64,000 nucleotides of DNA from positions 33,001-97,000 of the forward strand of contig JADWOT020001206.1 in NCBI GenBank assembly GCA_036345935.2. Reading direction: 5' to 3'. The number at the start of each line of letters is the position of its first letter. Position 1 is the first letter of the stretch. The notes beneath the pieces were generated by a model that saw only the letters and a program-made list of their open reading frames with translations, searched no databases and was not told the origin of the DNA. Position numbers and translations under genes: made by a program. Shown here piece by piece: positions 1-12,854 of the stretch. Origin of the DNA: Taenia hydatigena. Taxonomy: Eukaryota > Platyhelminthes > Cestoda > Cyclophyllidea > Taeniidae.

Positions 1-2950
1 GCCAAAGCCGTGGCTGCAGAGCAGAGCGCACACTGTATTCGATCGAAAGTAGTATGATCGGGAAATGAATTCAAGTTTCCGAATAGGGTGAAACACAAAC
101 AGCGCATATTGCGATTCTAGACTGCTGTAGATTTTGAAAGAAAGTGCCTTTAATAAATAAACTCGGGCATAGGGCATGAAGAGCACATAGACCATACAAT
201 GTTCCCACTTTTTGATGCCATTAAAACATCTTGAGGGTTCTGCGAGAAGCTCATCGAATCGGGCAGTAGTCATACGATTATTCGTCGAAGTGTGTCAGCC
301 ATATTTTAGCTGAGGTGCTGAAGCCCTTTTGATGGCTTATGTGCATGGTGTTTTCCATCAAGGCGCAATATCTGCGAGTGGCACACCAACATCGCGGGAA
401 GAGTTCTCTTCTTTCATTTTGCTTTTGCCTATTTTTCCATGTTCTTTCTCAAGTCGTTGTCTTGGTTTACTATTCGAGCAAAACTTAAGTTTCTCTTATC
501 GATCATTTATAACACAAGCTTCGATGATTGCATAAATGGCGCATTAAAAAGGCTAGCTACATAGAGTCTGCTATTCTTCTCTTCAAACAGACAATTCTGC
601 ATCTGGCTTGTCCTGACATTGACAAAAGCTATGCACTATACTAATTCTCTTCATCGGTTTCGGCTTTATCTATGTCTTAGTAGACGCCTTGAAAAGTGCC
701 GAGAAAACAAAGAAAAGGGCTGCTTTGCGCTTCTTCTGCCACGCCGAAATGCTAAGTTTTGAAGTAAAATTAATCTCAGTGATGGCAACTTCTTGGCAGT
801 TGTGCTCACACAACTGCGCATGACTTTCCATTGGGAGTCGCACAGTAGTCGTTTGGTAATTCCTTTGTCTGCACAGGCAACATGAGTTATTAGCGATGCG
901 GGTGACGAATCGCCTCAGCCTGGCGTGAAACCTGCCATCAGCATATGGGCCATCCACTTCCATCTGGAAAAGGAAATAAGTAGAAAAGTTGCAGGAAGAG
1001 AAAAGCGAATATATATAGCGAAGTGAGTTGGTATGGGACTGGGCTTGTGGGTGATGGTGTGTTGGAGGAAGGTGGTTTTTAATTAATAGGGCAACAAACT
1101 AGTCATACAAGTGTCAAAATGCCAAAACCTGGATTTAAGTTTTAGTACGATGCCAGTGAGGCGGTTAAAAGGCCTGCAGACCAGCGCATTGGACAAAGAT
1201 GATGGATACAATGGATTGTTTTGCATTAACAGACAATGACAAAAGGCATTCAATAAACTAACCTCCGTACCACAAGCTCTATCTCACCGAATCATTCCTT
1301 TCAGCACGCAATCAGTATTTTTCTTTGAGCAAAGTGCCTTCTTGGGGGCAAACATACAAGTCTTAGAAGATATTCGCGTCCAATCTGCTAACTCAGTTTC
1401 CACTTACACAATTGCAAGTTATGCCTTTTATTGATGACACCACTTCTTTCCGAAATCGAATTGTGGACTCTGTTTAACGAGATGACAGTAAGCACGATGT
1501 CGTCAAGAAATAATGTGGCATGAATGGCACACTGGCATCCATTCCCGCTTAGACATGGAGATGAACAGAGCCAATAAATATTCCTCTTTTGCTGCGTAAA
1601 TGCGGAATCCGTTCCCACTGACCGCGCAGAGCTTTATGAATGTGAAGGATTGCATAAATACCTTTGAAAACATACTCAGGGTGGTAGCTTTGTCCAATTG
1701 TGATGCTTTAACTGTGCCAAAAGATGTGGTTTCGTTGCCTCTACACTCTCTTGGCACATGGACACTTTTCACCATCCACCACCATCAGGCTAACATACCG
1801 GTTATCGCACTGTGCTTTCAATTTCACTTAATTTCTTGGAGCATTATTATGCATTTCAGCAAAGGAGCAAGGCACATATGAAGGTAAAATAGAAAAGGGT
1901 CGGTAAAATTTGCTAACGAGCGTGCATTTACGAGGACCGATAAATGACTTTTGATGATACGAGGCCGTTTATAAATAGAGCTTATTATTCGAGTAAGCCA
2001 GCGTGGATTCGATGTCTGTCGAAGATGCAGAGGCTTAAATAGTTGGCACCATAAGAGACGTCAACGCATTGCTGCAAAGTCACCTGGTCACCATTATTAC
2101 CGGATTTACCGTTGTCTACCCATTACAAATGCAATGAAATAAAACAGGACCTCAGAAGTCTTTAGCACATTAAAAACTCACTAGAGCAATGGTATCCATA
2201 CCATTGTCTGTTCACTGCTAATGAGCAATCACATGGTTTGACGCAACCGTTCCTCAAATGGCCATTGGCAGATAGATTCGTCTAATGTGCATCGATGAAG
2301 TCATTAAGGAGTGGGTAAAAATTGCCTCGTGAAATAACTGCATGCAGCTATGAAAAGGCAAATCATTCCAATAAGTTTATTTTGGAGTCCTCTACCATCG
2401 GTTAAAAAGTGAGGCAAATTTTAGGTCGTACGATCTAAAACTAATAAACAACTAGAAGTCGACCATGAAAGGAAATTTATTGAGTCTGCGCGGACTAATT
2501 CTGATTGTGCCACTATGCTACAAGTCGTTGCCGTTTTACGCGCTACCTTCAAAATTCAATCACCCATTCCCTGTGGCTATAATGGTCAGTATATCTTCTC
2601 AGATTTGTTACTTTTGCCAGTAAGAAGAAAACAAAGGCAAGATAGTGTGTAAATCACGGCAAATTATCACACAATCATAGTGCTAAAGAATTGATCTTCT
2701 CATGCAAGACAACTTCAATAATTGAGTGCCGGCGGAAATCGCATGCTTTCCTTCAAGCATGCTATGCATAGACCACACAGCAGTAACCACTCGTGTAGCT
2801 TAAATGCATGCGTCCGATGCAAAAGAATGAGTAGACCGGAAAGCGTTAAGACACATGTGCCTCGGAAAAGCACCCACCCGGGCAGCCTGCAGGCCGAAGG
2901 AAGTGAATGACAAGCTAGCGATTGCTTTATTTGTTCTGAGATAGTATCAC
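1..2950. other. Gene-free stretch
   Basis: No coding region, RNA gene or mobile element can be supported here. The open frames are all under 120 codons, overlap each other on both strands, and show no recognisable domain. The only structured element I noticed is a small hairpin at 2,741-2,762, listed separately. Confidence 0.6.
2741..2762. repeat. Short perfect inverted repeat
   Basis: Arms GCATGCTT (2,741-2,748) and AAGCATGC (2,755-2,762) are perfect reverse complements around a 6-base spacer. The left arm begins with the self-palindromic SphI-like hexamer GCATGC, so chance occurrence is quite possible. No function is implied. Confidence 0.5.
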
Positions 2951-3654
2951 CAATAACAAGCCCTTGATTTTATCGAACGAAAAGTATGAAGTAGGTTGAC
3001 AGTTTCTTGCCTTATGCACATCAGAGTTCACTTCAAAAATATCTTTCGTTTGCGGGATGCATTGTTCCAGTTTCATTCCAATTTGTCCCATCTTGTGTCG
3101 CTTCATCGTTTTCACCTTCGGGTGCATACAACAGGGTCCGATCACCACATACATGCGCACGTCTCGAAAGTGGCTAATGTGGTGCATCTGCGGGTAAGTC
3201 AGTTTTACTTACATTATGCAATCTTCGTCAGGGTGTGTCATCGACCAGGTTTTTGCACCCTATGTAGAGTATCGACCCCACAATGTAGAGGCAAATTCGC
3301 ACAAAAGCTAGAATTTTATGTACTGAGTATTTTTTAGCCATACGCTATGTAAATCGGACGAACCATGGCTGAATAAGGGATTTTGTAATGAGTAGTGTTC
3401 CACTATCTCAGCTGTCAGTGTAATACGATTGGTTTCTCATTTTTAGCTTTGTTCCTTGGGTTCTCGTACTGAGTGCAATGATCACATAGGCAGCGAACCA
3501 GTGGTCGAGGATGAGCTCATTCAGACTAGCTTCATTCTCAGTTGCTGATAATGCTCCCTCCACTAATCTATTCGTGGTCACTGGTCGCCTCTCAGTTAAA
3601 AGGCGCATTTAGGCAAGCAGTGCAACAGTGTTGCTACTTTCGGAAGCTGATTAG

Positions 3655-4005
3655 TCCTTAGATTAGCGATAAGGTGCGGTCATCAATTACAGAATGCCTG
3701 TAAGACCACAAACTTATTAAACGTTATAAGATCGATGCAAAACGCAAACAAAATTAATTAGTTTTGCCATTCAACCAAGACTAATGTTAACGAACAAACA
3801 TTCGATTTCTGATTGCTGCCGTAAATGAGTGGAAAATAAACGCATGCGAGTGCTCTAATCAGCGTCTGCCAATGTGAATGCAAGACATAAATAAATTAGC
3901 AGTGCACGAAATTTGTGAATGGTGTTACGCTTTCTGATTCATGGTATTCCTGCTAGCGGACATCCACTGAAAGCACAGCCTATTAATTAATATTTCTGAA
4001 TTGTT
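3655..4005. other. Left-copy-specific insertion (or right-copy deletion)
   Basis: Aligned to the right copy, the offset jumps from about 8,450 to about 8,100 across this interval, so about 350 bp of AT-rich sequence is present only here. I see no terminal inverted repeats, clear target-site duplication or coding region, so I cannot say whether it was inserted here or lost from the other copy. Confidence 0.5.
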
Positions 4006-4792
4006 ATGTCTAGGAATGCTTTAGAACCCCGAATGTACAGCCTAGAATTTATTTTAACTAAAAAGTTCTAAATGTCAGCTTCCTCATGAGCCTAACTTCT
4101 GCAAAAACGAAATGGTATTAAATAAGCTACCCACCCATTCACCTGCATATTCGATTCATCAGTTTGGATGTGGTGTGAGTGCACGATGCTAGAGTGGGTA
4201 GCTGCTAAGTAAACAAGGCATGGTGAAGCCGAGGCAGTAAGGTAGGCGAAACTTAACTGGTTTACAAGTGCTCTGATCCCTGGGCTACGGAGACTGCTAA
4301 AACCTGTTCCTCACTCCTTTCTTGTCCAATGGTGCGATGCGTGACTGTACTGGTCACATTTAATTTATCACACATGTCATTCCATGTGTCAAAACGGCGA
4401 AGCATGGCATCTGTTCGAAGGAGAAAGGTTTGCAACAGGAGCGGATGAGATGTGTAGAGTGAGGAGCACAAAAGATGTGAACGCAAGGGAGTGAGTGCAA
4501 AGGAAAAGTAGTGGGAAGAATTTGGTAGTGAGAAAGCAAAAGAGAAATGAGAGTAGAGGATTGGTAGTGATGAGGCAGATCAGTAGGTTGAGGCGGCGTC
4601 CTAATAACGCGGATGTTATGGACTCCAGCCTCTCACCAGGCATGATGACATTCCAATTCCCCCATTTTAGCTCCATTTACTGCTCCTCCCTTCAAGCATC
4701 TAAGTAGATGTTACATCCATCCTTCCTGATGCAATCCATTGTTGGACAGGCACGACGCTGCTACATGCAGCGGGAGAAATAAAGAAGTTCTA

Positions 4793-4865
4793 CGGCTCCG
4801 GCGGGACTCGAACCCACAGTCTTCTGATCCGTAGTCAGACGCCCTATCCATTAGGCCACGGAACC
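4793..4865 (-). tRNA. tRNA-Arg (anticodon ACG)
   Basis: This is a complete 73-nt cloverleaf on the minus strand. The acceptor stem GGTTCCG pairs with CGGAGCC (one G-U). The anticodon stem TCTGA/TCAGA is perfect and encloses the loop CTACGGA, giving anticodon ACG, which reads CGN arginine codons after A34 is edited to inosine. The T arm GTGGG-TTCGAGT-CCCGC has one G-U, and its TTCGAGTCC matches the internal B box. The A-box region reads TGGCCTAATGG. The discriminator base is G, with no encoded CCA and no intron, as expected for a eukaryotic nuclear gene. Downstream on the transcribed strand there are only short T runs, so a strong Pol III terminator is not obvious. The gene lies inside the left copy of the segmental duplication. 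Confidence 0.93.
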
Positions 4866-7800
4866 GACAACTTCGTTAATATATTTACTTTACACATTTG
4901 CAGATACCCTCACTAGTGGTTCCTTCACATCGTACTCATTGCCTAGACACGTCAGTACTTTTTGAAAAAGACACGTCAACTGTTTACTCCCCCTTCTTTC
5001 CATGAATTTTACGATACATCGTGGAATCGCGGTTTGTGATTGGTGGATAACTGTGACATGGCTGAGCTGTCCATCAGATAACAGCGTCGCGACCCAAACA
5101 TTTGAACTTCTAAAAGGGGTAATATTGGACACAGCTCAGCTTGGTCCTACTTTCCTTCTGACCGAGGATAGGTTTTCGGTCACAGTCACGACAAAATTAG
5201 GTCGAAGGACTCTTTTCAGTATCGCAAGTACAGCTTTCTCCTTATTAAATGGCGCAGTTGGAAGCATTTTAAATTTCAGGGCTAAGTATGTAAAATTAGC
5301 GAGTTAAGGACAAATCGCTTTCACTGGCTATCTTTTTATCGCCAAAGGGAAGGTAATGACTTTATTTGATTTATCAGAGGATATAGTCGTCTTGAGGAGA
5401 GTTGTTGCCCACTTGCATCTTGTCTGTGGAAATCGATGCGGAACACATGGCCTTCCACCGAATGGCGGGAAAAATCATGCAGTGAGATGAGAACGCAATA
5501 AGCGAGCATAATAAGCTTTGCAAAACAAGCTTTTCCAGCCTCTAATTTAACAATAATTAGCCTTGCAGCAATAGCGTGTGCTATCACAAAGAGATCTCTG
5601 AGGATAGCTTGGCAGAAGCATGAGAAAACGAAACCAGATCTCTAAAAGTAGAACGAGAAGCTATTCAGTTTGTCTAATCTAGTGTTTTAGGCATGCAACC
5701 TAAGAAGCGCAGAAATTGAACACTAAATGCTCAGTTAGCATTTTGCTCATGAAAGGAAGGCACAGTTGAAGATTGTTAGCAAGAGCCTCAAAATGTTCCA
5801 AGTCCAGTCAATATTATTCGTAAAATTTCGAGAAACGGTATGATGACCACATTAATGCATTCATGCAAACGAGGCTATCAAAAGCTGGTAAATTCTAATA
5901 GGTGAAATCGCTCTACTAAATCACTCGTAGATGCTAGATAGTAATCGTAGAAAGAAGTACGATCCAAAGGCATGATTTGATAAATTCGGTTAGTCCAAGC
6001 TTGTTAATCATGATGAACACATACCATTATGCAGCTGCATGTTTGAAATGCTCCGTCCAATTACGTGTTTATGTTCTCTCGTTGAGTAGACCTCATCGAA
6101 ACTCGTGGGCTGAAGTCAACTCACATTTGTAGTGGTGATGCGGATTCTCCAGCTGTGTAGGCCGCCTGAAAGGGGGGCGTCCGGAGGGTCTGCTTCATTG
6201 CACTTATTAAACATGAGGCGACCAGTGATCGTAAACCTCTTTGCAGGGTAGTTTTCGTCGATTGTTCGATGCGAGAAAAGCAAACTCTGGTTTTTGCTCT
6301 GTAGTCAATAAAGTGCAAATAAATTATGACTAATCCCGTGTCGCCTGTGTTCGGGACTGCCGCGTGTATGACAGGCACAAGCAAGCGAATGTGACCAACT
6401 TATTTTAACAATTTCATCAACTGCCTTTATTATCCCCAGTATCCACGTGCCAATGTGTGTGTGTTCGCAGTTTGTCCAGCTTCAAGCGTTTGCACCTGTA
6501 AAATGAGGATGATTTTTAAAAGGCGTAACTCACCATACTTTGCTCAAGCCACGGCTAATTATGATTTGGTTGGCTCTGTTTTATTGGCCCATCTGATCAC
6601 TATTTTGAGACCACCAAGGTGCTGTCTCAGCCGTGTTTTCACCGTATTGTCCATTTATGCATTGGATGCTTTGTCGATGGAACATCTGAATGTCGATGCA
6701 TTGTACAGCATGTGTGGAGTGAAAAGGATATATTGAACTTGTCACAGTTTGCGCATGCCTTGCATTTCGTAAACGTAGGGTTCTTGAATTTCGATAGAGT
6801 ACTCTGGAGCCATTCCTAAGCAGTTTGAGACGTTGAGCTATTTTGTCAGCGATTTGATTAAGCGAGGTGGTATTTACGCATCCGTTTGACTTCTAAAATA
6901 TGATGACAGGTCTTAAGTGGCGAAGAGTGAAGTAGTTAACGGGTTACAGTAACAATCGCTCGTGTTTCTGTCAGACGGATGCAAAGGAAGGTTGATGCAT
7001 GAAAGTCGGTCAGGAAGGTGACGCAGCATGTCGAACGGTGCTAGTAATAGGAGGTAGAGAGGAGCATTCGTGAATCTGATGCTCTAGCAGCATCGCATTT
7101 GTTTGAGATGAAGATGGCAAAGTGAAATCGCGTGGCAATGTGTCATAGACTTTAGGAATGAAGAAAGAAAGATAGCGACCAAAGGAGAGATACATCTGCT
7201 AGAAGAGTGATTCGTTATTCGCCCTCAGTCTAGTGTTGGATGTTACCTTGGCAGCCATCCCTGATTGAAGCATTCTCACCATAATGGTAGCTTGATGAGC
7301 GGAAGGGGGTAATGCGATGATGTGTCGACACGGAGTCCATGTAACTCAGCCATACATTCAGAGGAACCGTCGATACTGCTGAACTACACTCCTGCAAGGT
7401 CATTTTATATTTTGCTTATTTAATAAAAGACTAAAAACATGTGCATTGCTTTTTGCATAGACTTTTTATCCATAGATAGGGTTGTGGCCCAAAAGAGTAA
7501 TAACGAGAAGGGCAACCATTAGGAGATGGCAGTGATATGGAGTTCACCTGCACTCACATCCCATAGCCAAAGCAGGTAACATTTTAGATAAATTTGAAGC
7601 AGAGTGACCACATACCCCGGATTTTAAGGCATTGTTGCCAGCCATTTGTTTTAATCAAGTTTTCTCTTCCTAATTTTTATATATACCGAGGTTTCCACCT
7701 GAGTACTCAACGGATTGGCCAAGGAGCAGATGTCATCACAATGAATAATGCTAGAAATGCTAAGTGCATTGACTGCTTATGAGAATTTCTCTGAGAATAC

Positions 7801-8439
7801 GATAAAATTGCAAGAAGGCGTTGTACTAGAAGCACGCCTCCTGCCATTTACATCAACTTCTGCACCGTTGACACGAGTGGAAATGAAGCAGCGGCACGTA
7901 TAGCAAGTGGTGTGGCATTCTGATTTGCTCTCCTTGATGTCCAAAGAGATTTCGCACCGTGATGTAGGGCCAAACGAGACTGCAGCACTTTGCGTGTCGA
8001 AGATTTTATTAATCAAGTTGGTGGAGTTGAGCAGCCCCTGAAGCCTTGAGTCACACCGCACCTTACCGAGAACGAGCATTACTCTCCATGAGGTTATGCC
8101 TTTTAGCAAAGAGCATTTTAAATAGTGTAACATATAACCTACTTTTACTCATTTTTTCGGACTCTATAGGCGTGGTGGCCTTGTAGTTTATGGATTTGAG
8201 GACACAGTGGCATAAGTTCAGTCGCGTCTGTGGCATTGCAAACATTCAGCGCACCAATATTCAAGATCAATGCGAGAGTTGCTAGCATCCACTTGCAATG
8301 TGCAACCTTAAAGCTTCTTCCCGGCCAGCCTTGTCTGATTAGTTGATAAAATCATGCGTGCAGATAGGCAGTTATAAGCGAAGGCACTCTTAACCACTAC
8401 TCTGTTTTGTCCTTGCAAAGTATGCACAATCCTAAATAA

Positions 8440-8820
8440 ATTTAATTATGGTAATTGTGTCGAGGGCGATTGGCTGAAGACTTTATCACCAAAATTTCAC
8501 AGTATTTAACTGCTAACATTGAAAAAGCCATTTTCTCCCAATGCGTTCAAAAGAAAGAGGGGATGAAGCTGCTTGACGGCCTGGAAACCATTTTACTCGG
8601 CTGGACAATATAGCCACCCGAAATACCGTAAGCTGAACCTGCGGCCGATCCAACAGTGGACCACTATGCCTGTAGTAGAGCTGAGGCTCCTTATCTAGAT
8701 TTGAAGATGAAGCGATGGCTGAGGTGAATAAATAGGAAGCATTTTCGTCACATCCCAATTGAAGAATAAATTTAAAAAACAAATAAAAATCGATCCTAAA
8801 TACAGACACATGTGCAATAA
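8440..8820. other. Gene-free spacer before the dispersed repeat
   Basis: Nothing recognisable is coded here. Similarity to the right duplication copy fades after about 8,440, and the dispersed repeat begins near 8,830. The minus-strand ORF at 8,513-8,869 overlaps other frames and has no domain I recognise. Confidence 0.4.
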
Positions 8821-8829
8821 TTTGTTCGC

Positions 8830-9085
8830 TTGGACTACCGGTTTCGGACAGGGTCTCAGAGATGGCCACATTGCCCTAGCTGTGCAGGCTTTTCTTTGGG
8901 CCATGCCAGCAGCTTACTTCCCTCTGCCTGTTGAACATATAGATTCTACCCTAGTGTTCTGCCTTCTTTTGTCTTAGAGGAGCTTCGGGACACTAGATTG
9001 GTGGCAGCGGAAAGCGGACTCTATTCTATGGCGTTCCTATCCCGATCTCCACTAACTGTGACATATTTTAGCGGTGCGGAAGAAG
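8830..9085 (+). repeat. Dispersed repeat, copy a
   Basis: It begins with TTGGACTACCGGTTTCGG and runs through GGCCACATTGCCCTAGCT, GCCATGCCAGCAGCT, CCTCTGCCTGTTGAACATAT and ATTGGTGGCAGCGGAAAGCG. The first half is repeated about 380 bp downstream (copy b). The second half, around TTTTGTCTTAGAGGAGCTTC and ATTGGTGGCA, matches 40,425-40,600 (copy c). It does not translate to a recognisable transposase or reverse transcriptase, so it may be a non-autonomous element or fragment. Confidence 0.75.
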
Positions 9086-9163
9086 TGCATGTGCTACGGA
9101 TGAAGTATCTCTGACACCCCATTGCAGATGGGCTAGGAAGGACGTTTGCTTTCGGCATCTCCA

Positions 9164-9181
9164 TCTCCATGGCCATGGAGA
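9164..9181. repeat. 18-bp perfect palindrome between repeat copies
   Basis: TCTCCATGG followed directly by its reverse complement CCATGGAGA. It lies between copies a and b of the dispersed repeat. It may be a chance product of the local CCATCTCCAT-type repetition rather than a functional site. Confidence 0.6.
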
Positions 9182-9209
9182 AAGAGGAGAGAGGAAACGT
9201 AATACTTTG

Positions 9210-9375
9210 TTTACTTGGAATACCGGTTTCGGTTAAGGTCACAGAGGTGGCCACATTGCTCTAGCTATGTAGGCTGGCCTTTCGGCCATGCCAGCAGCTC
9301 ATTTACCTCTGTCTGTTAAACATATATATACACTACTCTAGTAGTCTGCCTTCTTTTGCCTCGAGCGAGCCTCGA
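9210..9375 (+). repeat. Dispersed repeat, copy b
   Basis: This aligns to copy a. Shared strings include ATACCGGTTTCGG (copy a has CTACCGGTTTCGG), GTGGCCACATTG, GCCATGCCAGCAGCT, ACCTCTGTCTGTTAAACATAT and GTCTGCCTTCTTTTG. The orientation is direct, with start points about 380 bp apart. It lacks the second half of copy a, ending in AT-rich sequence after CTCGAGATGC. Confidence 0.75.
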
Positions 9376-9964
9376 GATGCTATATATGCATATAATAGCG
9401 ATAGACTTCTGTTCAAAAACGTTCACGAATTAATCATTCAGCCATACAAACACCACGCATCTTTTGGAAAGTAAAAACAAATTGGCATAATATTTGCAAA
9501 AGTCCATTGCAGATCGCATACTTTGTTAAGTGAAACGAGATTCCGAACTAAGCAATTCGCTTGGCATTTCCAGGGTCACTAGTGGTAACCGCTTCTTACC
9601 CCATTGGTATTTTGGAGCCGTTGTAGCGCTAAAATGCCATGATTTCGTCTAAAGTGAACTATATTTTAATGAATCCTCTTAATTACTAAGGATTATCGCG
9701 TAAAAATAAATTTTATTAATATGAATTTTACAAAAAATGCATCTCATCCTATAGGAACATAAGCTGCTGAGCAGGAGCACTCTAGCGATTACTTCGGAAA
9801 CCTAATGCTATCTTTATCATTTTACCTCCTATCATGTTTCTCATGGAAATAGTTAACAATAGCTATTTGCCTGACAATTCAACTTCACCCCTTGCTCCGA
9901 AATTGCTTGATACGAACCGCTACGATGCCCACACTCGTAAATTGTGTTTAAAATATTAGCCCCA

Positions 9965-10145
9965 ATTTGCGCATCTTCCTGCCATTCTGGTTTCATTAAT
10001 CAATTGCTTCGACTGCTAGCACTCCTCTCCAGTCCTTGTTGCATGGCATGGCATACCTACTCGCCTGCACTCACTCAGTGCAAGTTTATTTCTCCGCATG
10101 GCCTGTGTCGACACTTCCGGTACAGAATCGAAACACGCTACGCAA
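9965..10145 (+). repeat. Segmental duplication, left copy (last block)
   Basis: This matches 19,315-19,495 on the same strand with an offset of about 9,350, which continues the offset of the preceding block. Anchors are CTGCTAGCACTCCTCTCC here and CTGCTAGCACTCTTCTCC there, followed by similar TTGCATGGC/TTGCACTAA and CGCATGGC stretches. The region between this block and 8,440 has no clear partner in the right copy. The duplicated unit therefore probably reached here and has since been interrupted. Confidence 0.75.
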
Positions 10146-10200
10146 ACAGTGGTAAAGCGATGGACCTTTTCAATTCTACTCCATCATACACCCATCAGTA

Positions 10201-11550
10201 ATAGATGAGACATCGATCCTATCTCGAAAAGGCACAAAGGTTTGGTTCAAGCAAGGTAATCTGAATTTGCCGATAAATGGACTGGTAACGCAAGAGTACT
10301 TCTACTGCAACATGACTTGTCACATTGCTTAAATCGTCTCATTTCAAAAGCCTTATCCATTTAGGTGCCAAGGCGATCCTCATTAGCAGCAGTCTTCTGA
10401 AAATACCCCTTACGATTTACCATGCGGTAGGAATGAAGCACAACGCGGCAAAGTTGTGCGTGGTAAATGTCAATTTAAACCACGTGACGGAGGAACGCGG
10501 AGACTCCTTGGAACGTGACGGACCCTCGGCCTGAACCCCATTAGTCGCCTAACTGTATTTATCACCCTTATAACAGTAAAGATGTCCAAACGCACTCAGA
10601 CTTCTGCTGGCAAGGGTAACCAGGAGGGGGAGGAGGAACCCTCTACATCAAGCATGTGAATTTTTGAGATCTAATTTTTACGCGTCTTTGGGGTGATCAG
10701 CCCTTCAACCCCATTTCTTTGTTTGAATTAGCTTTCTCTTGATACGCTAATTGAGCAAATTTTGGCTGCAGTTTGACGGCTAATGTGTGACTAACGTTTT
10801 TTTTTAAATTTTGAACAGGTTTTTACCTTCTCCAAGACTCCGATAAGGATTTGTTATTTTCCTTATCAAACATTTTCTACCTAGATTAACAGGGTTTATG
10901 CGGTCTATCGTATGACTTTTTACCCACCATTAAATTCGCTTTTTAAAAATTTCTAAGTAGCTATCTGCACCAAGTCCAGTGAGCCATTGTTAAACTACAC
11001 CAAATGGATTCAAGGTATGTTTACAACTCACCGGCATTCTATCGATCCACGCTGAACAGAATGGAGGAATGCTTTTGAGGCACACCTTAGCCACACCCTC
11101 CTTAGATTACCAAGAGTAATATGGTTGACTGCTCAAATTTGTAGGAACTCTCCTTTGTAAATCTCTAGCGATCCTACGCGTCAAGTCAATTTTATGCTAT
11201 ACCCTATGCGACCATTAACAGAGGAACTTGGCAGTCCATTCTTGTTCTGAGCTTATGTCTAATAAGGCTGCAATATCAACACCGGGAACATATTAATAGT
11301 CGAAACTTAGTCAAATAACAATCTCAAGAGCACGCATTTGCTATCTGTCAACAAGTTGCCAGTGTACTACACCGCTATCAACTGCACTGTATGTACAGGG
11401 CAATCTCAACATCTTGCTACAGCCCATCGGTCTACTTCTCACCAGCAGATAGCAAGTGATCAAGATCAACTGTCGACTTCGTCAATTTCGGACAGTAATA
11501 ACCTTCCAGTTGCTGTTGCAAAAGTAGCTATCCCATCAAAAGCTGTTTCA
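10201..11550. other. Gene-free spacer between duplication copies
   Basis: I see no supported gene. The ORF at 10,325-10,534 is short and has no recognisable domain. This stretch joins the left and right duplication copies, and the true junction probably lies within it. Confidence 0.5.
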
Positions 11551-12781
11551 CACTCCAGTCACCGTTGCTTACACCTGAGGTCCATTTCATGTCACTTCAT
11601 CGTTTGCATATTCGGGTGCAAACAACATTTATCCAATTACCACTTGCACCCACACGTCTCGGACGTGGCTACTGTGGCTCACTTACGAGTAAGTTAATTT
11701 TATTTCACACAATCTTTGCTAGTATGTGCTTTCGGTCTAATTCTCGCACTCTATCCGGGGTATCGACCCTAGAATGCAGAGATAAACTCCCATAAACGCT
11801 AGAATTCGATGTGCTTCATAATTTTTAGACCATGCGCTACGTGGTTTGGATGGGCCATGGATGGGTGAGGAATTCGAGGAAGAGAAGGGATATGCAATCT
11901 CAGCTGTCAGGGTTTTAAGGCTAGTGTTTCTATTTTAACCCCAGCCTTTAGGCCTTTGGATTGAGTAAAAAATGAATAAAAAATGATTATCAAGGCTGTG
12001 CTCACTCAGACCAACGGATGTGTGATTACTGACCACCTCTTAGTTAAAATGTGCATTCAAGCAGGCAATGTAGCAGTGCTGTGGCTTTCTGAAACTGTTC
12101 AGAATAGGAATGCTTTAGGACCCCAAATATACAGCTTAGGCTTTATTTTAACTAGAAGCTCTAAACGTCAGCTTCCTCGTGCACCTAATTCTGCAGAGAA
12201 ACAAAATAGCATTAAATAAGCTACCCACCCATTCACCCACACATTCGCACCATCAGTTTTGATGTGGCGTGAATGCACGACACTGGGGCGAACAGCTGCA
12301 AAGGAAACATGACATGATAGAGTCGAGACGATGAGGTAAGCAAAACTCACCTAATTCAAAGCTGCTCTATCTCCGAGCTACGAACATTGCTAAACATAAT
12401 TCTCCTAGCATCTGACCGAAGTAGAGAGGTTAACAACAGGGGTGAATGAAGTAAGCAGGAGAAGCCAAGTGAGAGAATATGAGAAGTGAATATAAGGGGA
12501 GAGTGCGAAGGCGAAGGAGTAGGAGGGAGTTGGTAGTGGGAGAGTAAAGGGGAAATGGGGGTAGAGGGCCGGTGGTGGTGAGGCATGCCAGTAGGTTTGG
12601 GCGTCGACCCAATAACGTGGAAGTCGAGAAATCTAGCCTATCACCAGACATGATGGCATCTTACCTCCCAATTTTAGTCAAATTTACTGCTCCTCCCCTC
12701 TGGCGTCAAAGTAGGCAGCACGCTCATCCTTTTTGCTGCAATGCCCTGTTAGACAGATGTGACGGGAAGACAAAGTTTTTA

Positions 12782-12854
12782 CGGCTCCGGCGGGACTCGA
12801 ACATGCATTTTCCTGATCCGCAGTTAGACGCCCTATCCAGTAGGCCACTCAGTC
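12782..12854 (-). pseudogene. Degraded tRNA-Arg copy (anticodon GCG)
   Basis: This is the exact positional counterpart of the intact tRNA-Arg at 4,793-4,865 and has the same 73-nt length. The A-box region (TGGCCTACTGG) and the T loop (TTCGAGT) survive. The 5' acceptor strand has become GACTGAG and fails to pair with CGGAGCC at three of seven positions. The T stem GCATG/CCCGC mispairs at two of five. The anticodon stem has an A-C mismatch. The anticodon reads GCG, and GCG arginine tRNAs are unusual in animals. It is most likely a pseudogene left by the segmental duplication. Confidence 0.85.

Larger units (their letters stand above)
3060..8440 (+). repeat. Segmental duplication, left copy (main part)
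   Basis: This segment is collinear with 11,560-17,745 on the same strand. Matching blocks seen by eye: 3,060-3,650 with 11,565-12,105 (offset about 8,490 falling to 8,450); 4,010-7,560 with 12,110-15,540 (offset about 8,100 falling to 7,945); and 7,800-8,440 with 17,150-17,745 (offset about 9,310-9,350). Identity looks like roughly 65-80 percent with many small indels, so the duplication is old. Shared anchors include the tRNA-Arg locus and the string CTACCCACCCATTCAC near 4,129. About 350 bp (3,655-4,005) is present only in this copy. Exact ends need alignment. Confidence 0.88.
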
